Assembly (NCBI GenBank): GCA_964017185.1 | Contig: OZ024878.1 | Span: 4,960,151 to 5,024,150 of the forward strand | DNA length: 64,000 nt | Origin: Rugalucina vietnamica | Taxonomy: Eukaryota; Mollusca; Bivalvia; Lucinida; Lucinidae | Direction: 5' to 3' | Part shown: piece after piece, positions 36,108 through 47,488 of the stretch | How the letters are laid out: every line of letters starts with the position of its first letter | Numbering within the stretch: the first letter of the stretch is position 1 | Position numbers and translations under genes: made by a program | The notes under the pieces: generated by a model | Seen by the model: only the letters and a program-made list of their open reading frames with translations | Databases searched by the model: none | What the model was told of the DNA's origin: nothing

Positions 36108-36310
36108 TAAAGTTTTTTTTTAATCACTCGATCGTCTCACCGCTGTGACTGGTGTGGGTTCGAGCCTCGCACTTGCCACATGTGAGACAAGCCAAGGTCT
36201 GCTTGCGGGTGTGCTAGGTGTTTTTTCTCGGGGTTCTCCCGATTTCGCCCCACCTACTGATTGGCCCGTCTCATCTGAGCTGAAATATTCTTGAAAGGGA
36301 AGTAAAACTG
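36108..36310 (+). mobile_element. tRNA-type SINE
   Basis: B-box GTGGGTTCGAGCCTCGC, then a tail with TTTTCTCGGGGTTCTCCCG and GATTGGCCCGTCTCATCTG. The same tail is at 40378-40507 in reverse. Confidence 0.68.
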
Positions 36311-36411
36311 AATTTAAAAAAATAAAGGAGAAAAAAAAAAACAAAAAAAAACAAGCAACTAAATGCAATTTTCTTGTTTTGATCATACATGCATATAAAA
36401 TGTAAGTTATG

Positions 36412-37264
36412 TATGGAACGCCGGTCCGTCATGCTAATTGTAAAATGCTAAATGCTAATTGTAAATTATATGGTAATACTGCACTAGAGGGTGGTTGGGA
36501 AGTTATAATTAGTAACATAATAGATAAATGATAATTAGTAAATTAAAATTTGAAGAAAAAAAAGTAAATGCGAAAACTTAATTGCAGATTGCTAAGTGAC
36601 AAATGCATAAATGACATGTAATAGGTAAATGCTAAATCTTAAGTGCAAACTGCTAAATACTATATGGTAAATGAAATAAATAGTACATGCTAAATGATAA
36701 TTGGTAAATTAGAATTTGAAAAAAAAAAGTACATGTAAATGCAAAAACTTAATTGCAGTCATGCTAATTGTAAAATGTTAAATGTTAATTATTTATTGCA
36801 TTTTTCGCCGGTCCGTCATGCTAATTGAAATATGTTAAAAGTTAAGTGTTAAATTTAACAATTAGTACGACGGACCGGCTTAAAATGCAATAAACAATTA
36901 ACATTTAACATTTCACACTTAGCATTACGGTTCGGCGAAAAATGCAATTAACAATTAAAAAATAGCATTTAACATTTTACATTTAACATTTTACAATTAG
37001 CATGACGGACCGGCGTAAAATGCAATTAACAATTAACATTTAACACTTTACTTTTAACATTTTACAATTAGCATGACGGATCAGCGAAAAATGTAATTAA
37101 CATTTAACACTCTACTTTTAACATTTTACAATTAACATGACGGACCGGCGAAAAATGCAATTAACAATTAACATTTTACAATTAGCAAGACGGACCGGCG
37201 AAAAATGCAATTAACAATTGACATTTTACATTTTACAATTTGCATGGCGGACCGGCGTTCCATA
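36412..37264. mobile_element. Foldback element with 15-17-bp target duplication
   Basis: Ends TATGGAACGCCGGTCCGTC and its near-complement. AAAATGTAAGTTATGTA occurs directly before (36397-36413) and after (37265-37281). The interior is made of variants of a unit with GACGGACCGGCG, AAAAATGCAATTAACAATTA and AACATTTTACAATTAGCATG, mostly in one orientation on the right and the opposite on the left. No coding potential. Confidence 0.85.
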
Positions 37265-37431
37265 AAAATGTAAGTTATGTACTGTTAATATGTAGTTGTG
37301 TTAAGTCATCATATATCATTGCTTATTTTAGAAAAAAAAAAAAATCAGTCAAGGCTACAAGTCATGTTAGTTCACACTTGGGTGGAGTTGGGTACTTTGT
37401 TCATAGTCCGCAATTTCGAGTACAACAACAT

Positions 37432-37601
37432 GAGCTGCATCATGAGAAAACCAGCTTTTTACAGAATGTGAAATCAAAGACAAAGATACTGCCCAGCTGA
37501 TCAGCGCCTTCACTTTCCTCTAAGGGATAGTACAATCCCTCCTCATACCTGAAACTTTTTAAGTTTTTGTGACAATTCAGGCCTCTTTGTGTCAGACTTG
37601 G
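37432..37601 (+). mobile_element. MITE-A copy 8, left part
   Basis: GAGCTGCATCATGAG to GTCAGACTTG, then interrupted by the element at 37602; resumes at 37831 and ends near 37866 (GGGCTC). Confidence 0.75.
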
Positions 37602-37830
37602 CCTCGAGGTTTTTAAACTTTTTTCATGCTCATTTCAGCTGAGCATGAAATTTAAACTGCTCATAAATGACAAAATAGCCCAAATATATTGAAATACCAA
37701 AGCCTGTAATTTATCCTGCTTATATATGTTAAAATGCCAACAATTGTTGGCATTTTAACATTTATGAGCAGGATAAATTTTTAGTCTCAGCTACTAAGCT
37801 GAGCTTGAAAAAAGTTTTATAACCTCGAGG
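37602..37830. mobile_element. Palindromic element CCTCGAGG..CCTCGAGG, nested
   Basis: 229 bp with inverted ends (CCTCGAGGTTTTTAAAC / GTTTTATAACCTCGAGG), inner TCAGCTGAGCATGAAA and a central perfect hairpin on AAAATGCCAACAATTGTTGG. Related pieces lie at 62548-62600 and 63795-63843. Confidence 0.75.
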
Positions 37831-37884
37831 CCTGGTTGGAGACCCAGAGGGCAAGTTTTTGGGCTCACTTGATTATGCATTTTT

Positions 37885-40049
37885 AGCTTGACTGCACGAA
37901 AAGCATAGCGCTATTGCAGTCACCCCGGTCGTCCACGTTCCCGTGCGCGTGCGCGTCACACTTGCGTTAAAGTTTTATAGAAGTCCATATCTTGACAACC
38001 ACGCATCAGAAAGCATTCATACTTGGACCATAGATACCCTGTAGGGTTAGCTTTCATTCCATGGCATCGGGCCCCTGGGTCCAGGCCAGGGGGTGGGGCT
38101 GCAGGTTAAAATCTAGAACGCCTTCAAAAATGGCCATTCTTGTGTTAAAGTTTTCTAGAAGTCTATATCTTGACAACCACTCATCAGAAAGCATTGATAC
38201 GAAATTGATACGTACTTGGGCCATTGACACCCTGTAGGGTCGGCTTTCATTCCATGGCATCAGCTGCCTGGGTCCATGCCAGGGGGTGGGGCTAGAGGTT
38301 AAAATCTAGAACACCATTAATAATAATGGCTTTTCTGTGATATAGTATTCTAGAAGTCTATATCTTGAAAACCTTTTATCAGGGGGCTTTCATACTCGGA
38401 CCATAGGTACCCTGTTAGGTTGAGTTTCATTTCATGGCATCGGATCTCTGGGTCCATGCCTGGGGGGTGGGGCTAGAGGTTAAAAACTAGAACTCTGTAA
38501 AAAATAGATGAACTGCTGTGTAACTTTTACAAGGAGTCCATTTCTTGACAACAACTTATCATAAAGGGTTCATACTTCATACACTTTAGGTTCCATGACA
38601 TCGGTCAGACCTCTGGGTCAGAGTCAAGGGGCGGGGCTAGAGGTCAAAATCTAGAACTCTCTGATTTTTTTTCTTTTTATTTCTTAATAGAAACAACTTA
38701 GGAAGATGGTTGGTCATTCATCTTTTGACTTTGCGACACTGACTTGTTTGTCATGACGGTAAGGATCAGTTGACCTACTTTCCATGGTTCAGTGATTTTG
38801 CCTTATATCTTGACACTCAATATATTTTCTTACTTCTTTCAGATTATGAGTGAGTATGACCAGGCCTTCGACCCCAATATACTTATAGGTCACTTTGACC
38901 TAATTTCACGGTTCAGTGATTTTGCCATCTCGGCACTCAAGTGGTTTATGAACAAACTTCTTTCACACTATGTTTGCGTATAACAAGACCTTTGACCCTA
39001 AAGTAGTCCTAGGCCATTATGACCTAATTTCACGGTTCAGTGATTTTGCCTTATATCTCGGCACTCAATTGGTATATGAACATACTGTTTTCACAGTGTG
39101 TTTGCATATGACAAGACTTATGACCCTGAAGTATTCCTAGGTCACTGTGACCTAATTTCATGGTTCAGTGATTTTGCCTTATATCTCGACTCAGTTGGTA
39201 TTTTTTCTTACTTCTTTCAGATTATGAATGAGTGTGACCACTGACCAGACCTTTAACCCAAACATACTTATAGGTCACTATGACCTAATTTCATGGTTCA
39301 GTAATTTTGCCTTATATCTCGGCACTCAATTGGTTTATGACCAAACTTCTTTCATGATGTTTGCGTATGACAAGACCTTTGACCCTAAAGTAGTCATAGG
39401 TCATTATGACCTATTTTCACGGTTCAGTGATTTTTGCTTATATCTCGGCACTCATTTGGTATATGAACATCATACTTCTTTCACGATATGTTTGCGTATG
39501 ACAAGACCTTTGACCGTAAAGTATTCCTGGGCCACTGTGACCTAATTTCATGGTTCAGTGACTTTGCCTTATATCTTGACACTCTGTTGGTATTTTTTCA
39601 TACTTCTTTCTGATTATGAATGAGTATGACCAGACCTTTATTCCAAACATACTTATATGTCATTATGACCTAATTTCATGGTTCAGTGATTTTGCTTTAT
39701 ATCTCAACACTCAATGGGTATATGATCATATTTCTTTCACATTATGAGTAAGTATGAATAGACCTTTGACCCTGAAATACTTATAGGTCAGTGTGACCTT
39801 ATTTCACAGTTCAGTGATTTTGCCTTGTATCTTGGCACTCATTTAGTATATAAACACTTCTTTCACAATATGAGTGAGACCTTTAAATCTTAGGTAGTTA
39901 TAGTTAACTTTCATGGTTCAGTGATTTTGCCTGATTGCATCAAGGCAAAAAGATGTATGAGCATAATGCTTTGGGTTACAGGTCGGGTTTGGCCTTATGT
40001 TTGACAAAGGTCAGAAGCAGTCGAGCACGCTGTCCTGCGACAGCTCTTA
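37885..40049 (+). mobile_element. Pearl-like family 6 element
   Basis: 5' AGCTTGACTGCACGAAAAGC, a GTGCGCGTGCGCGTCACAC block, about four core units of about 190 bp (AGAAGTCTATATCTTGACAA), then about nine of a second unit of about 180 bp (GACCTAATTTCATGGTTCAG, TTATATCTCGGCACTCAATT). It closes with inverted GCAGTCGAGC and hairpin GCTGTCctgcGACAGC before TCTTA. Sister to family 4. Confidence 0.78.
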
Positions 40050-40107
40050 TTAGGACATGAGATTTTGTAGTTTGGAGGAACATGGGCCAAGTTGCGCTAC
40101 TTTATAT

Positions 40108-40324
40108 GAGCTACATCATAGAAAATATGGCTTTTGTCTATGCGAAGACAAAGACGCAGATTTGTGCGGTAACTGCACAGCTGATCAGCGCCTTTGTTTT
40201 TGCTACACCTGTACACAGACAGTACAAAATTTCAAGCTTCTGGTCCTTTTCTATGACTGTACAGACCAATTTGTGTCAGAACTGGTCGGAAACCCCGTAG
40301 ACCAGGTTCCTAACATCATGGCGC
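40108..40324 (+). mobile_element. MITE-A copy 9
   Basis: Both termini diverged; hairpin stem unequal (GCAGATTTGTGCGG versus GCACAGCTGATCAGC). Confidence 0.72.
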
Positions 40325-40377
40325 TGCCAGACTTGTTCTAGGCTACTGACTATTTAGATATGACTGCAGCAGTTTTA

Positions 40378-40507
40378 TGTCCCTTTCAAGATTATTTCAG
40401 CTCATATTAGACGGGCCAATTAGTAGTTGGGGCGAAATTGAGATCCCCAAGAAAAACCACCTGGCACACCTGCATGCATAACTCGTGTTGTCTCGCATGC
40501 CCAGGGC
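40378..40507 (-). mobile_element. SINE, same family as 36108, reverse
   Basis: CCCTTTCAAGATTATTTCAG, GACGGGCCAATTAGTAGTTG, GGTGTGCCAGG complement and ACACGAGTTATGCATGCAGG complement. Confidence 0.62.
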
Positions 40508-40528
40508 TCAAGTGGTAATGAAATATTA

Positions 40529-40803
40529 CATCAGGAAAACATGTCCGTGTAATGTATACCCCATCATACCCCACTTTTGTATAGTAAAACTGGGGTATGC
40601 AGGGGTATACATATTTTTCTTAGTTTTGCTCCAAAACATAGATTGTGGGTACTCATTAGAACCGCCTCGCCGAGGCGGTTCCAACGTGTATCCACAATCT
40701 ATGTTTTGAGCAAAAAAGAAAAATATTAAATTTTTTATCTGAAAATTTTTCAATTTTTAAAGCTCAAAAAATCTCTATGTTGCATGGACATGTTTTCGTA
40801 ATG
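40529..40803 (-). mobile_element. MITE-B copy 5
   Basis: Complete; central loop GAACCGCCTCGCCGAGGCGG is perfectly palindromic. Confidence 0.85.
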
Positions 40804-41161
40804 AGGGCTCTTAACCATTCAGAGATGGCTGCAAAGTTTCAAATGTCTGGTGTGTGAGGTATAACTGAGCGGCACTGCCGATAAGATGTCATGTGTCAAT
40901 TTATTTTTATAGTAACTAGAAGTCTCATAAAATGATCTATAATGGACATGACCAATCCAATATGACCTATTTCTTGGTGGTTAAGCAACATTGAAACAAA
41001 ATAAAACAATAAAGTTAAGACATATATTCGACTTGGCCACTTCTCAAATTGCAGGTGATAAATTGCTCATCTATGTTTGATTGGTTCCAAATTTTCTTTT
41101 TCAAAATCGGAGTGCCAAATAGAAATGATCCAGATTAGATGTAATTTTTGCATACGAAAAT

Positions 41162-41459
41162 CATAGAAAACTTGTCCATGCAATATACAGAGATTTTTTG
41201 AGCTTTAAAAATTGAAAATTTTCAGCTGGAAAAAAAACCCAAAAAAAAACACGATATTTTTTTTCTTATTTTTGCTCAAAACATAGATTGTGGGTACAGG
41301 TTAGAACCGCCTCACCGAGGCGGTTCTAACGAGTACCCACAATCTATGTTTTGGAGCAAAAATAAGAAAATAAGAAAAATAGGTATACCCCTGCATACCC
41401 CAGTTTTGCTATATAAATGTGGGGTTCAAGGGGGTATACATGTCACGGTTTTCCTTATG
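41162..41459 (+). mobile_element. MITE-B copy 6
   Basis: Complete, with GAACCGCCTCACCGAGGC loop. Ends directly at the next TIR element. Confidence 0.82.
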
Positions 41460-41771
41460 CACCAGTCATTCGTAACCACTGCCCCCCCCCTCCCCGCCCC
41501 TCACCTACGGGGAAGGGTGGGGGATAGCCGGGCTAAAGTGCGGGGCAATTACTTTTAGAGTGTCCCAGCAGTGCAGGGGAAATGATGGGGTTTTGACATT
41601 AGGATCCTTACCCCAGGGAGATTTTTTATTGCTAATGGCGGGGCAAAGAGCAAAGTTTTGACCTCCAGTTTGCCCCCTGGGGGTGGAGCTTATAGCAGGG
41701 CACTAAAAGCTGAAGTTATAATCCCCGCCCTTCCCCATAGGTGGGGGAGAAGTGGTTACAAATGACTGGTG
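41460..41771. mobile_element. 312-bp GC-rich TIR element
   Basis: Ends CACCAGTCATTCGTAACCAC and its complement with one mismatch; poly-C and poly-G blocks just inside. Confidence 0.75.
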
Positions 41772-41880
41772 TATTATGGGTGCATATGTACATGCTCTAA
41801 AAACTGGAAAACACCTATATTAAAATATACTCTTTTCTGGGTATTAAACACTCCTCGATGGTACATGACCTGGTATGTCT

Positions 41881-42104
41881 GAGCCGCTACATGAAAAAAT
41901 TGGTCTTCAGGGTTTCCAACCAGGTCTGATACAAACTGGCCTGTACAGTCACAGCAGAGGACTACAAGCTTGAAATTTCAGATGTAAGAAGAAGAGGAAT
42001 TGTAGCAAAAACAAAGGTGCTGATCAGCTGTGCAGTTACTGCACAGCTGATCTGCAGCTTTGTTTATGCATAGGCAAAAATCTAGTTTTCTCGTGATGCC
42101 GCTC
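41881..42104 (-). mobile_element. MITE-A copy 10
   Basis: GAGCCGCTACATG to GATGCCGCTC; the ACTATCCG segment is deleted. Confidence 0.8.
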
Positions 42105-42814
42105 ATATATATCTTTTAAAACAAGAAAAAGAAAAGTTGTCTTAAGGTTTTGTACTAAAACGATTCAAACCAGTATATATAGCCAGAGAGGTTTGCTAGA
42201 GATTTGAAACTATGGGAAGAGTTTTTTGGGGGGTAATATCCTTAAAGAGTGCCAGTCCTAAAGTTTTTCACAGACTTGAAATGTCCAGGCTTATTTGATA
42301 CAAAAAATTTAAGGAAACAAATTTTCTCATGGTTCAGCTAGCGAAAATATCTGCATGTATAACAGGTAAAATAGTTGTGTCGCCCATTCGGGTACATGTC
42401 AATATAATTTAACAGCTATCTTGTGCAATATGTTACGCTGTGCAGAATAGAGGGTTAAGATTATTTAATCGCTTTTATTTTGGGCCCAAATATTTGGGTA
42501 CAAGATTTTAATTAAAATTTAGCTGAAGTGTATGCTAAAAAGTAAATTTAAACATTTGCAAAACTTAACAGAGAATGAAAATGCATGGCGTGATGAAAAA
42601 ATGGAAATTCAAAACTTTGGTGACATGGTGTAAGGAGTCTTGAGGATTTGTGTATGCAAGCTTGCAACTTTGAATTGAATCTAAAGGTAGGTATCATTTA
42701 ATATCTTCATATGAATATTTGCTTTTTTTTTTTTTTTGCTTTTTTTTTTTGTTTTTGTTGTGTTGTTTGAAGAAAAAAAAAATCTTCAATGATAGCACAC
42801 CAGGTAGCACATCT
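42105..42814. other. Intergenic stretch, nothing recognised
   Basis: AT-rich, with poly-T tracts at 42723-42760; no gene. Confidence 0.4.
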
Positions 42815-43044
42815 GAGCCGCATCAAGAGAAAACGCGTCTTCGGGGTTTCTGACCTGGTCCGACACAAACCGGTCTGTACAATCACAGAAAAAAGTAAGA
42901 ATCTTGAGATTTTGGGTATATGTAGAGGAGGAATTGTACTATCCATGTACCGAAAACAAATGCAAAGATCAGCTGTGCTGTAACTGCTGATTTGTGCCTT
43001 TGTTTTGGCATAGGCAAAGATTCTGCTTTCTCATGACGTGGCTT
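42815..43044 (-). mobile_element. MITE-A copy 11
   Basis: Complete left end. The right end (GACGTGGCTTA) is immediately followed by family 1 copy 4. Confidence 0.8.
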
Positions 43045-43047
43045 ATT

Positions 43048-45030
43048 AGCTCACCTGAGCCGTCAGGCTCACAAGGTGAGCTTATAGTATACCCATGCTC
43101 CGTCGTCCGTCCGTCCGTCCGTCCGTCGTCCGTCCGTCCGTCGTCCACCATTGTCAAAGATCTTCTCCTCTGAAACAGCTTGGCCAATCAAAGCCAAATT
43201 TTACATGAAGCATCTATGGGAAGGGGGAACCAATGTGTATATAAATAATCCAGGTCACATGACCAAGATGGCCGCCATGCCCATATATGGTAAAAACCCT
43301 TCAAAAATCTTCTTCTCCGGAACCACTGGACCGATTTCAACCAAACTTGGCATGAAGCATGGATGACTCAAGTACTACAATGTGTATATAAATCATGACC
43401 TTGCGGTGACCTTGACCTATTTTACGGCAAGGTCAACATAGGTCGCCTTTGCATTTGAATGGGAAAAATTGTTAAATTGTCATTTAAAGGAAAAATCTTG
43501 CAGAAAATGAGCAGTAGGACTGAATATTAATGATTCTGAAAAAAATTGGGCACCAGGGGCTCATCCGCCCCCACCCCGGGGCAATATACATGTATATTAT
43601 CATAATATTCAAACATCTTCTTCTCTGAAACCGCTTGGCCAATCAAAGCCAAATTTTACATGAAGCATCTATGGGAAAGGGGAACCAATGTGTATATAAA
43701 TAATCCAGGTCACATGACCAAGATGGCCGCCATGCCCATATATGGTAAAAACCCTTCAAAAATCCTTTTCTCTGGAACCGGTGGACCAATTTCAATGAAA
43801 CTTGGCATGAAGCATCGATGGCTTTAGCACTACAATGTATATATAAATCATGACCCTGTGATGACCTTGACCTATTTTACGGCAAGGTCAACATAGGTCG
43901 CCAATGCATTTGAATGGGGAAAACTTTTAAAATGACATTTAAAGTGAATGTCTTGCAGGAAATGGGCAATAGGACTGAATATTAATGATTCTGAAAAAAA
44001 ATGGACCCCAGGGGCTCATGTACCCCCACCCCGGGGCAATATACATGTATATCTTCACTATATTCAAACGTCTGCTCCTCTGAAACCACTTGACCAATCA
44101 AAGCCAAATTTTATGTAATGCATCAATAGGAAGGGATAACCAATGTGTGTATAAATAATCCAGGTCACATGACCAAGATGGCCGCCATGCCCAAATATGG
44201 TAAAAACCCTTCAAAAATCTTTTTCTCTGGAACTGTTGGACCAATTTCAATGAAACTTGGCATGAAACATTGATGGCAAAGCACTTCAATGTATATATAA
44301 ATCATGACCCTGTGATGACCTTGACCTATTTTATGGCAAGGTCAACATAGGTCACCAATGCATTTGAATGGGGAAAACTTTTAAAATGTCATTTAAAGTG
44401 AAAGTCTTGCAGGAAATGGGCTAAAGGACTGACTATTAATGATTCTGACAAAAAATGGACCACAGGGGCTCATATGCCCCCACCCCGGGGCAATATACTT
44501 GTATATCTCCATAATATTCAAACATGTGCTCCTCTGAAACCACTTGGCCAATCAAAGCCAAATTTTATGTGAAGCATCTAAAGGATGGGGTAATCAATGT
44601 GTATATAAATAATCCAGGTCACATGACCAAGATGGCCGCCAGGCCCATATATGGTAAAAATCTCTCAAAAATCTTCTTCTCCGGAACCAGTGGACAGATT
44701 TCAAGGAAACTTGGCTTGAAGCATCGATGGCTCAAGTACTACAATGTATATATAAATCATGACCCTGTGATGACCTTGACCCAGTTTATGGCAAGGTCAA
44801 CATGGGTTGCCAATGCATTTGAATGGGAATAACTGTTAAAATGTCATTTGAAGGAAAAAGCCAGCAGGAAATTGGCAAATGGACAAAATATTGATTATTC
44901 TGAAAAAGAAAATGGCCCAAGGGCTTCATCTGCCCCTGCACTGGGATTAAATACCATAATATTCAAACATGTTTATTGGTATATGCTGCAGATCTCAGGT
45001 GAGCGTTTACAGGACCATTGGTCCTCTGGT
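43048..45030 (+). mobile_element. Pearl-like family 1, copy 4 (longest)
   Basis: Complete from AGCTCACCTGAGCCG to hairpin AGGACCATTGGTCCT and CTGGT, with about 50 bp of CCGTCCGT repeats and four core units starting near 43156, 43609, 44066 and 44519. Confidence 0.87.
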
Positions 45031-45299
45031 TTATTAGACTGCTACTGACTGGAAGCATTCCTAAGCGAGACACATTTCTTGTGAAATATTAGTCATTCAC
45101 TACCTAAAAGCTAGCTATAATTGCAGTAATGCAGTTGTCAATTAACTTTGCAAGGGTGAACACCAAGTATTGGTCATCTTCTAAGATTTGATAATTCTGG
45201 TACCAGGAAAAAGATACACATCTATTCCGTACCCATTTCAACTGTTAACATTGGGATAAAAATAGTAAGTCTGTTGAATGTTAATGTGGTCTTGCTCAA

Positions 45300-46376
45300 G
45301 GGCAGAACCCACTGCTAGTGGAGTTAATACCCAGAGTCGAACTCTCCCCCACCAAGCTATGGAGTTAATACTCAGAGCCTCTCATTTCTGAGTCAAACTC
45401 TCCCCCACAAAGCCATGGAGTTAATATCCAGAGCCTCTCTTTTCTGAGTCAAACTCTCTCCCACCAAGCTACGGAGTTAATACCCAGAGCCTCTCTTTTC
45501 TGAGTCAAACTCTCCCCCACCAAGCTACAGAGTTAATACCCAGAGCCTCTCATTTCTGAGTCAAACTCTCCCCCACCAAGCTACAGAGTTAATACCCAGA
45601 GCCTCTCATTTCTGAGTCAAACTCTCCCCCACCAAGCTACAGAGTTAATACCCAGAGCCTCTCATTTCTGAGTCAAACTCACCCCCACCAAGCTACGGAG
45701 TTAATACCCAAAGCCTCTCTTTTCTGAGTCAAACTCTCTCCCACCAAGCTACGGAGTTAATACCCAGAGCCTCTCTTTTCTGAGTCAAACTCTCCCCCAC
45801 CAAGCTACAGAGTTAATACCCAGAGCCTCTCATTTCTGAGTCAAACTCTCCCCCACCAAGCTACAGAGTTAATACCCAGAGCCTCTCATTTCTGAGTCAA
45901 ACTCTCCCCCACCAAGCTACAGAGTTAATACCCAGAGCCTCTCATTTCTGAGTCAAACTCTCCCCCACCAAGCTACAGAGTTAATACCCAGAGCCTCTCA
46001 TTTCTGAGTCAAACTCTCCCCCACCAAGCTACAGAGTTAATACCCAGAGCCTCTCATTTCTGAGTCAAACTCTCCCCCACCAAGCTACAGAGTTAATACC
46101 CAGAGCCTCTCATTTCTGAGAAACTCTCCCCCACCAAGCTACAGAGTTAATACCCAGAGCCTCTCATTTCTGAGTCAAACTCACCCCCACCAGGCTACGG
46201 AGTTAATACCCAAAGCCTCTCATTTCTGAGTCAAACTCTCCCCCACCAAGCCATGGAGTTAATACCCAGAGCCTCTCATTTCTGAGTCAACTCTCGATCC
46301 CCGACCAAGCCATGGAGTTAATACCCAGAGCCTCTCATTTCTGAGTCAAACTCTCCTCCACCAAGCCACAGATTTC
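45300..46376 (+). repeat. 56-bp tandem array, about 19 units
   Basis: Unit contains GAGTTAATACCCAGAGCCTC, TCATTTCTGAGTCAAACTCT and CCCCCACCAAGC. Units spaced 56 bp from about 45362 (45362, 45418, 45474 and on); the first unit is shorter and two near 46118 and 46285 vary in length. Every frame has stops, so it is non-coding. Confidence 0.93.
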
Positions 46377-46715
46377 CAAATATTTTCACCCGAAATTTGT
46401 AAAGTTACTATTGATTTTGAATATACATGTACATATATTGTTTGTTTTGAATATGCCTTTTGAAATCACCTTGTTTTGGTTTGGGTGCATGTTAAATTCA
46501 GTGGCCTTGGCGTGATTTCATTATCAAAACCGCAGCCATGTTAAGTCGCAATGTAGGCTTTTTATGGATTTTAACCTAGTGAATAGTCCTATTTAATATA
46601 TGGTACTCTATAAATCAAAGTCTTTTGAGTCTTAAATGCACAATGACAATATTTTAAGGTCTATCTGTGGGGCAAAGTGTCTCATTGGTTTTCACCAGGC
46701 TTCTGATAAATCATA
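46377..46715. other. Intergenic stretch, nothing recognised
   Basis: No gene or element termini seen. Confidence 0.4.
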
Positions 46716-46924
46716 CTGTGCGATGTGAGAAAACTGGTCTTTTTGATTTCAGACCATTTCTGACACAAACCAGGCTGTGAGGCCACAGAAGATTACTGGA
46801 GGCTGCAAATTTTGGATTTAGAAAGATCAGCTGTGTTGGATTTAGAAAGATCAGTTATTGCACAGCTGATCTGCACCTTTTGGTTTCACATGTGCAAAAT
46901 GTTGGTTTTCTGATGCAGGGGCTC
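46716..46924 (-). mobile_element. MITE-A copy 12
   Basis: Left end eroded; a short internal duplication of TTTGGATTTAGAAAGATCAG. Confidence 0.72.
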
Positions 46925-46935
46925 GTTAAATAGAT

Positions 46936-47074
46936 TGGCGGTTCTAACGAGTACCCGCAATGTATGTTTTGTATCAAAAATAAGAAATATATTTATACCC
47001 ATGCATACCCCAGTTTTTCTATATAAAAGTGGGGTATAAGGGGGTACTTTTTTCATGGACATGTTTTCCTGATG
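46936..47074 (+). mobile_element. MITE-B copy 7, half element
   Basis: Only from the central GGCGGTTCTAACGAG to GGACATGTTTTCCTGATG. Confidence 0.75.
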
Positions 47075-47235
47075 ATCTGTGACAGGGTTTGATTATTTTT
47101 ATGAAATGGCTCATTACCTGAAAAACAAAATAGGACAAAGTCCATATCTGACAGTTACGACATGGGTACGCTTATCAATGTTATTGTTTTAACATGGGCC
47201 GTATCATGATTTGTGATACCCAAACTTTATACAGG

Positions 47236-47488
47236 ACATGAGAAAACTGTATTTTTTCAAATGCAATAACACAATCAAAGATTAGCTACCCAGATACTGC
47301 ACAGCTGATCAGCGCCTTTGCTTCGCTACATACATGTAGATAGTACAATCACTGTACTTTCTAAAACCGAAATTTCAAGCCTCTTACTATCTTATGCAGT
47401 TGTACAACCCAGTTTGTGTCGGTCCTGGTCAGAAACCTTGAAGACCGGTTTTCCTCAGATTTTCGCTTTTGTTTGAGCTGTGGCTTAG
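47236..47488 (+). mobile_element. MITE-A copy 13
   Basis: Diverged; retains CACAGCTGATCAGCGCC and CTGGTCAGAAACC. Confidence 0.68.

Noticed and set aside
20490..44832. Many 60-118-residue ORFs such as those containing [16 protein letters not shown]
   Set aside because: They recur in each core unit of the family 1 element, start and stop inconsistently between units and carry no domain.
45300..46376. Regular array resembling a CRISPR
   Set aside because: Units are tandem without unique spacers, the period is 56 bp throughout, and the context is a eukaryotic genome.
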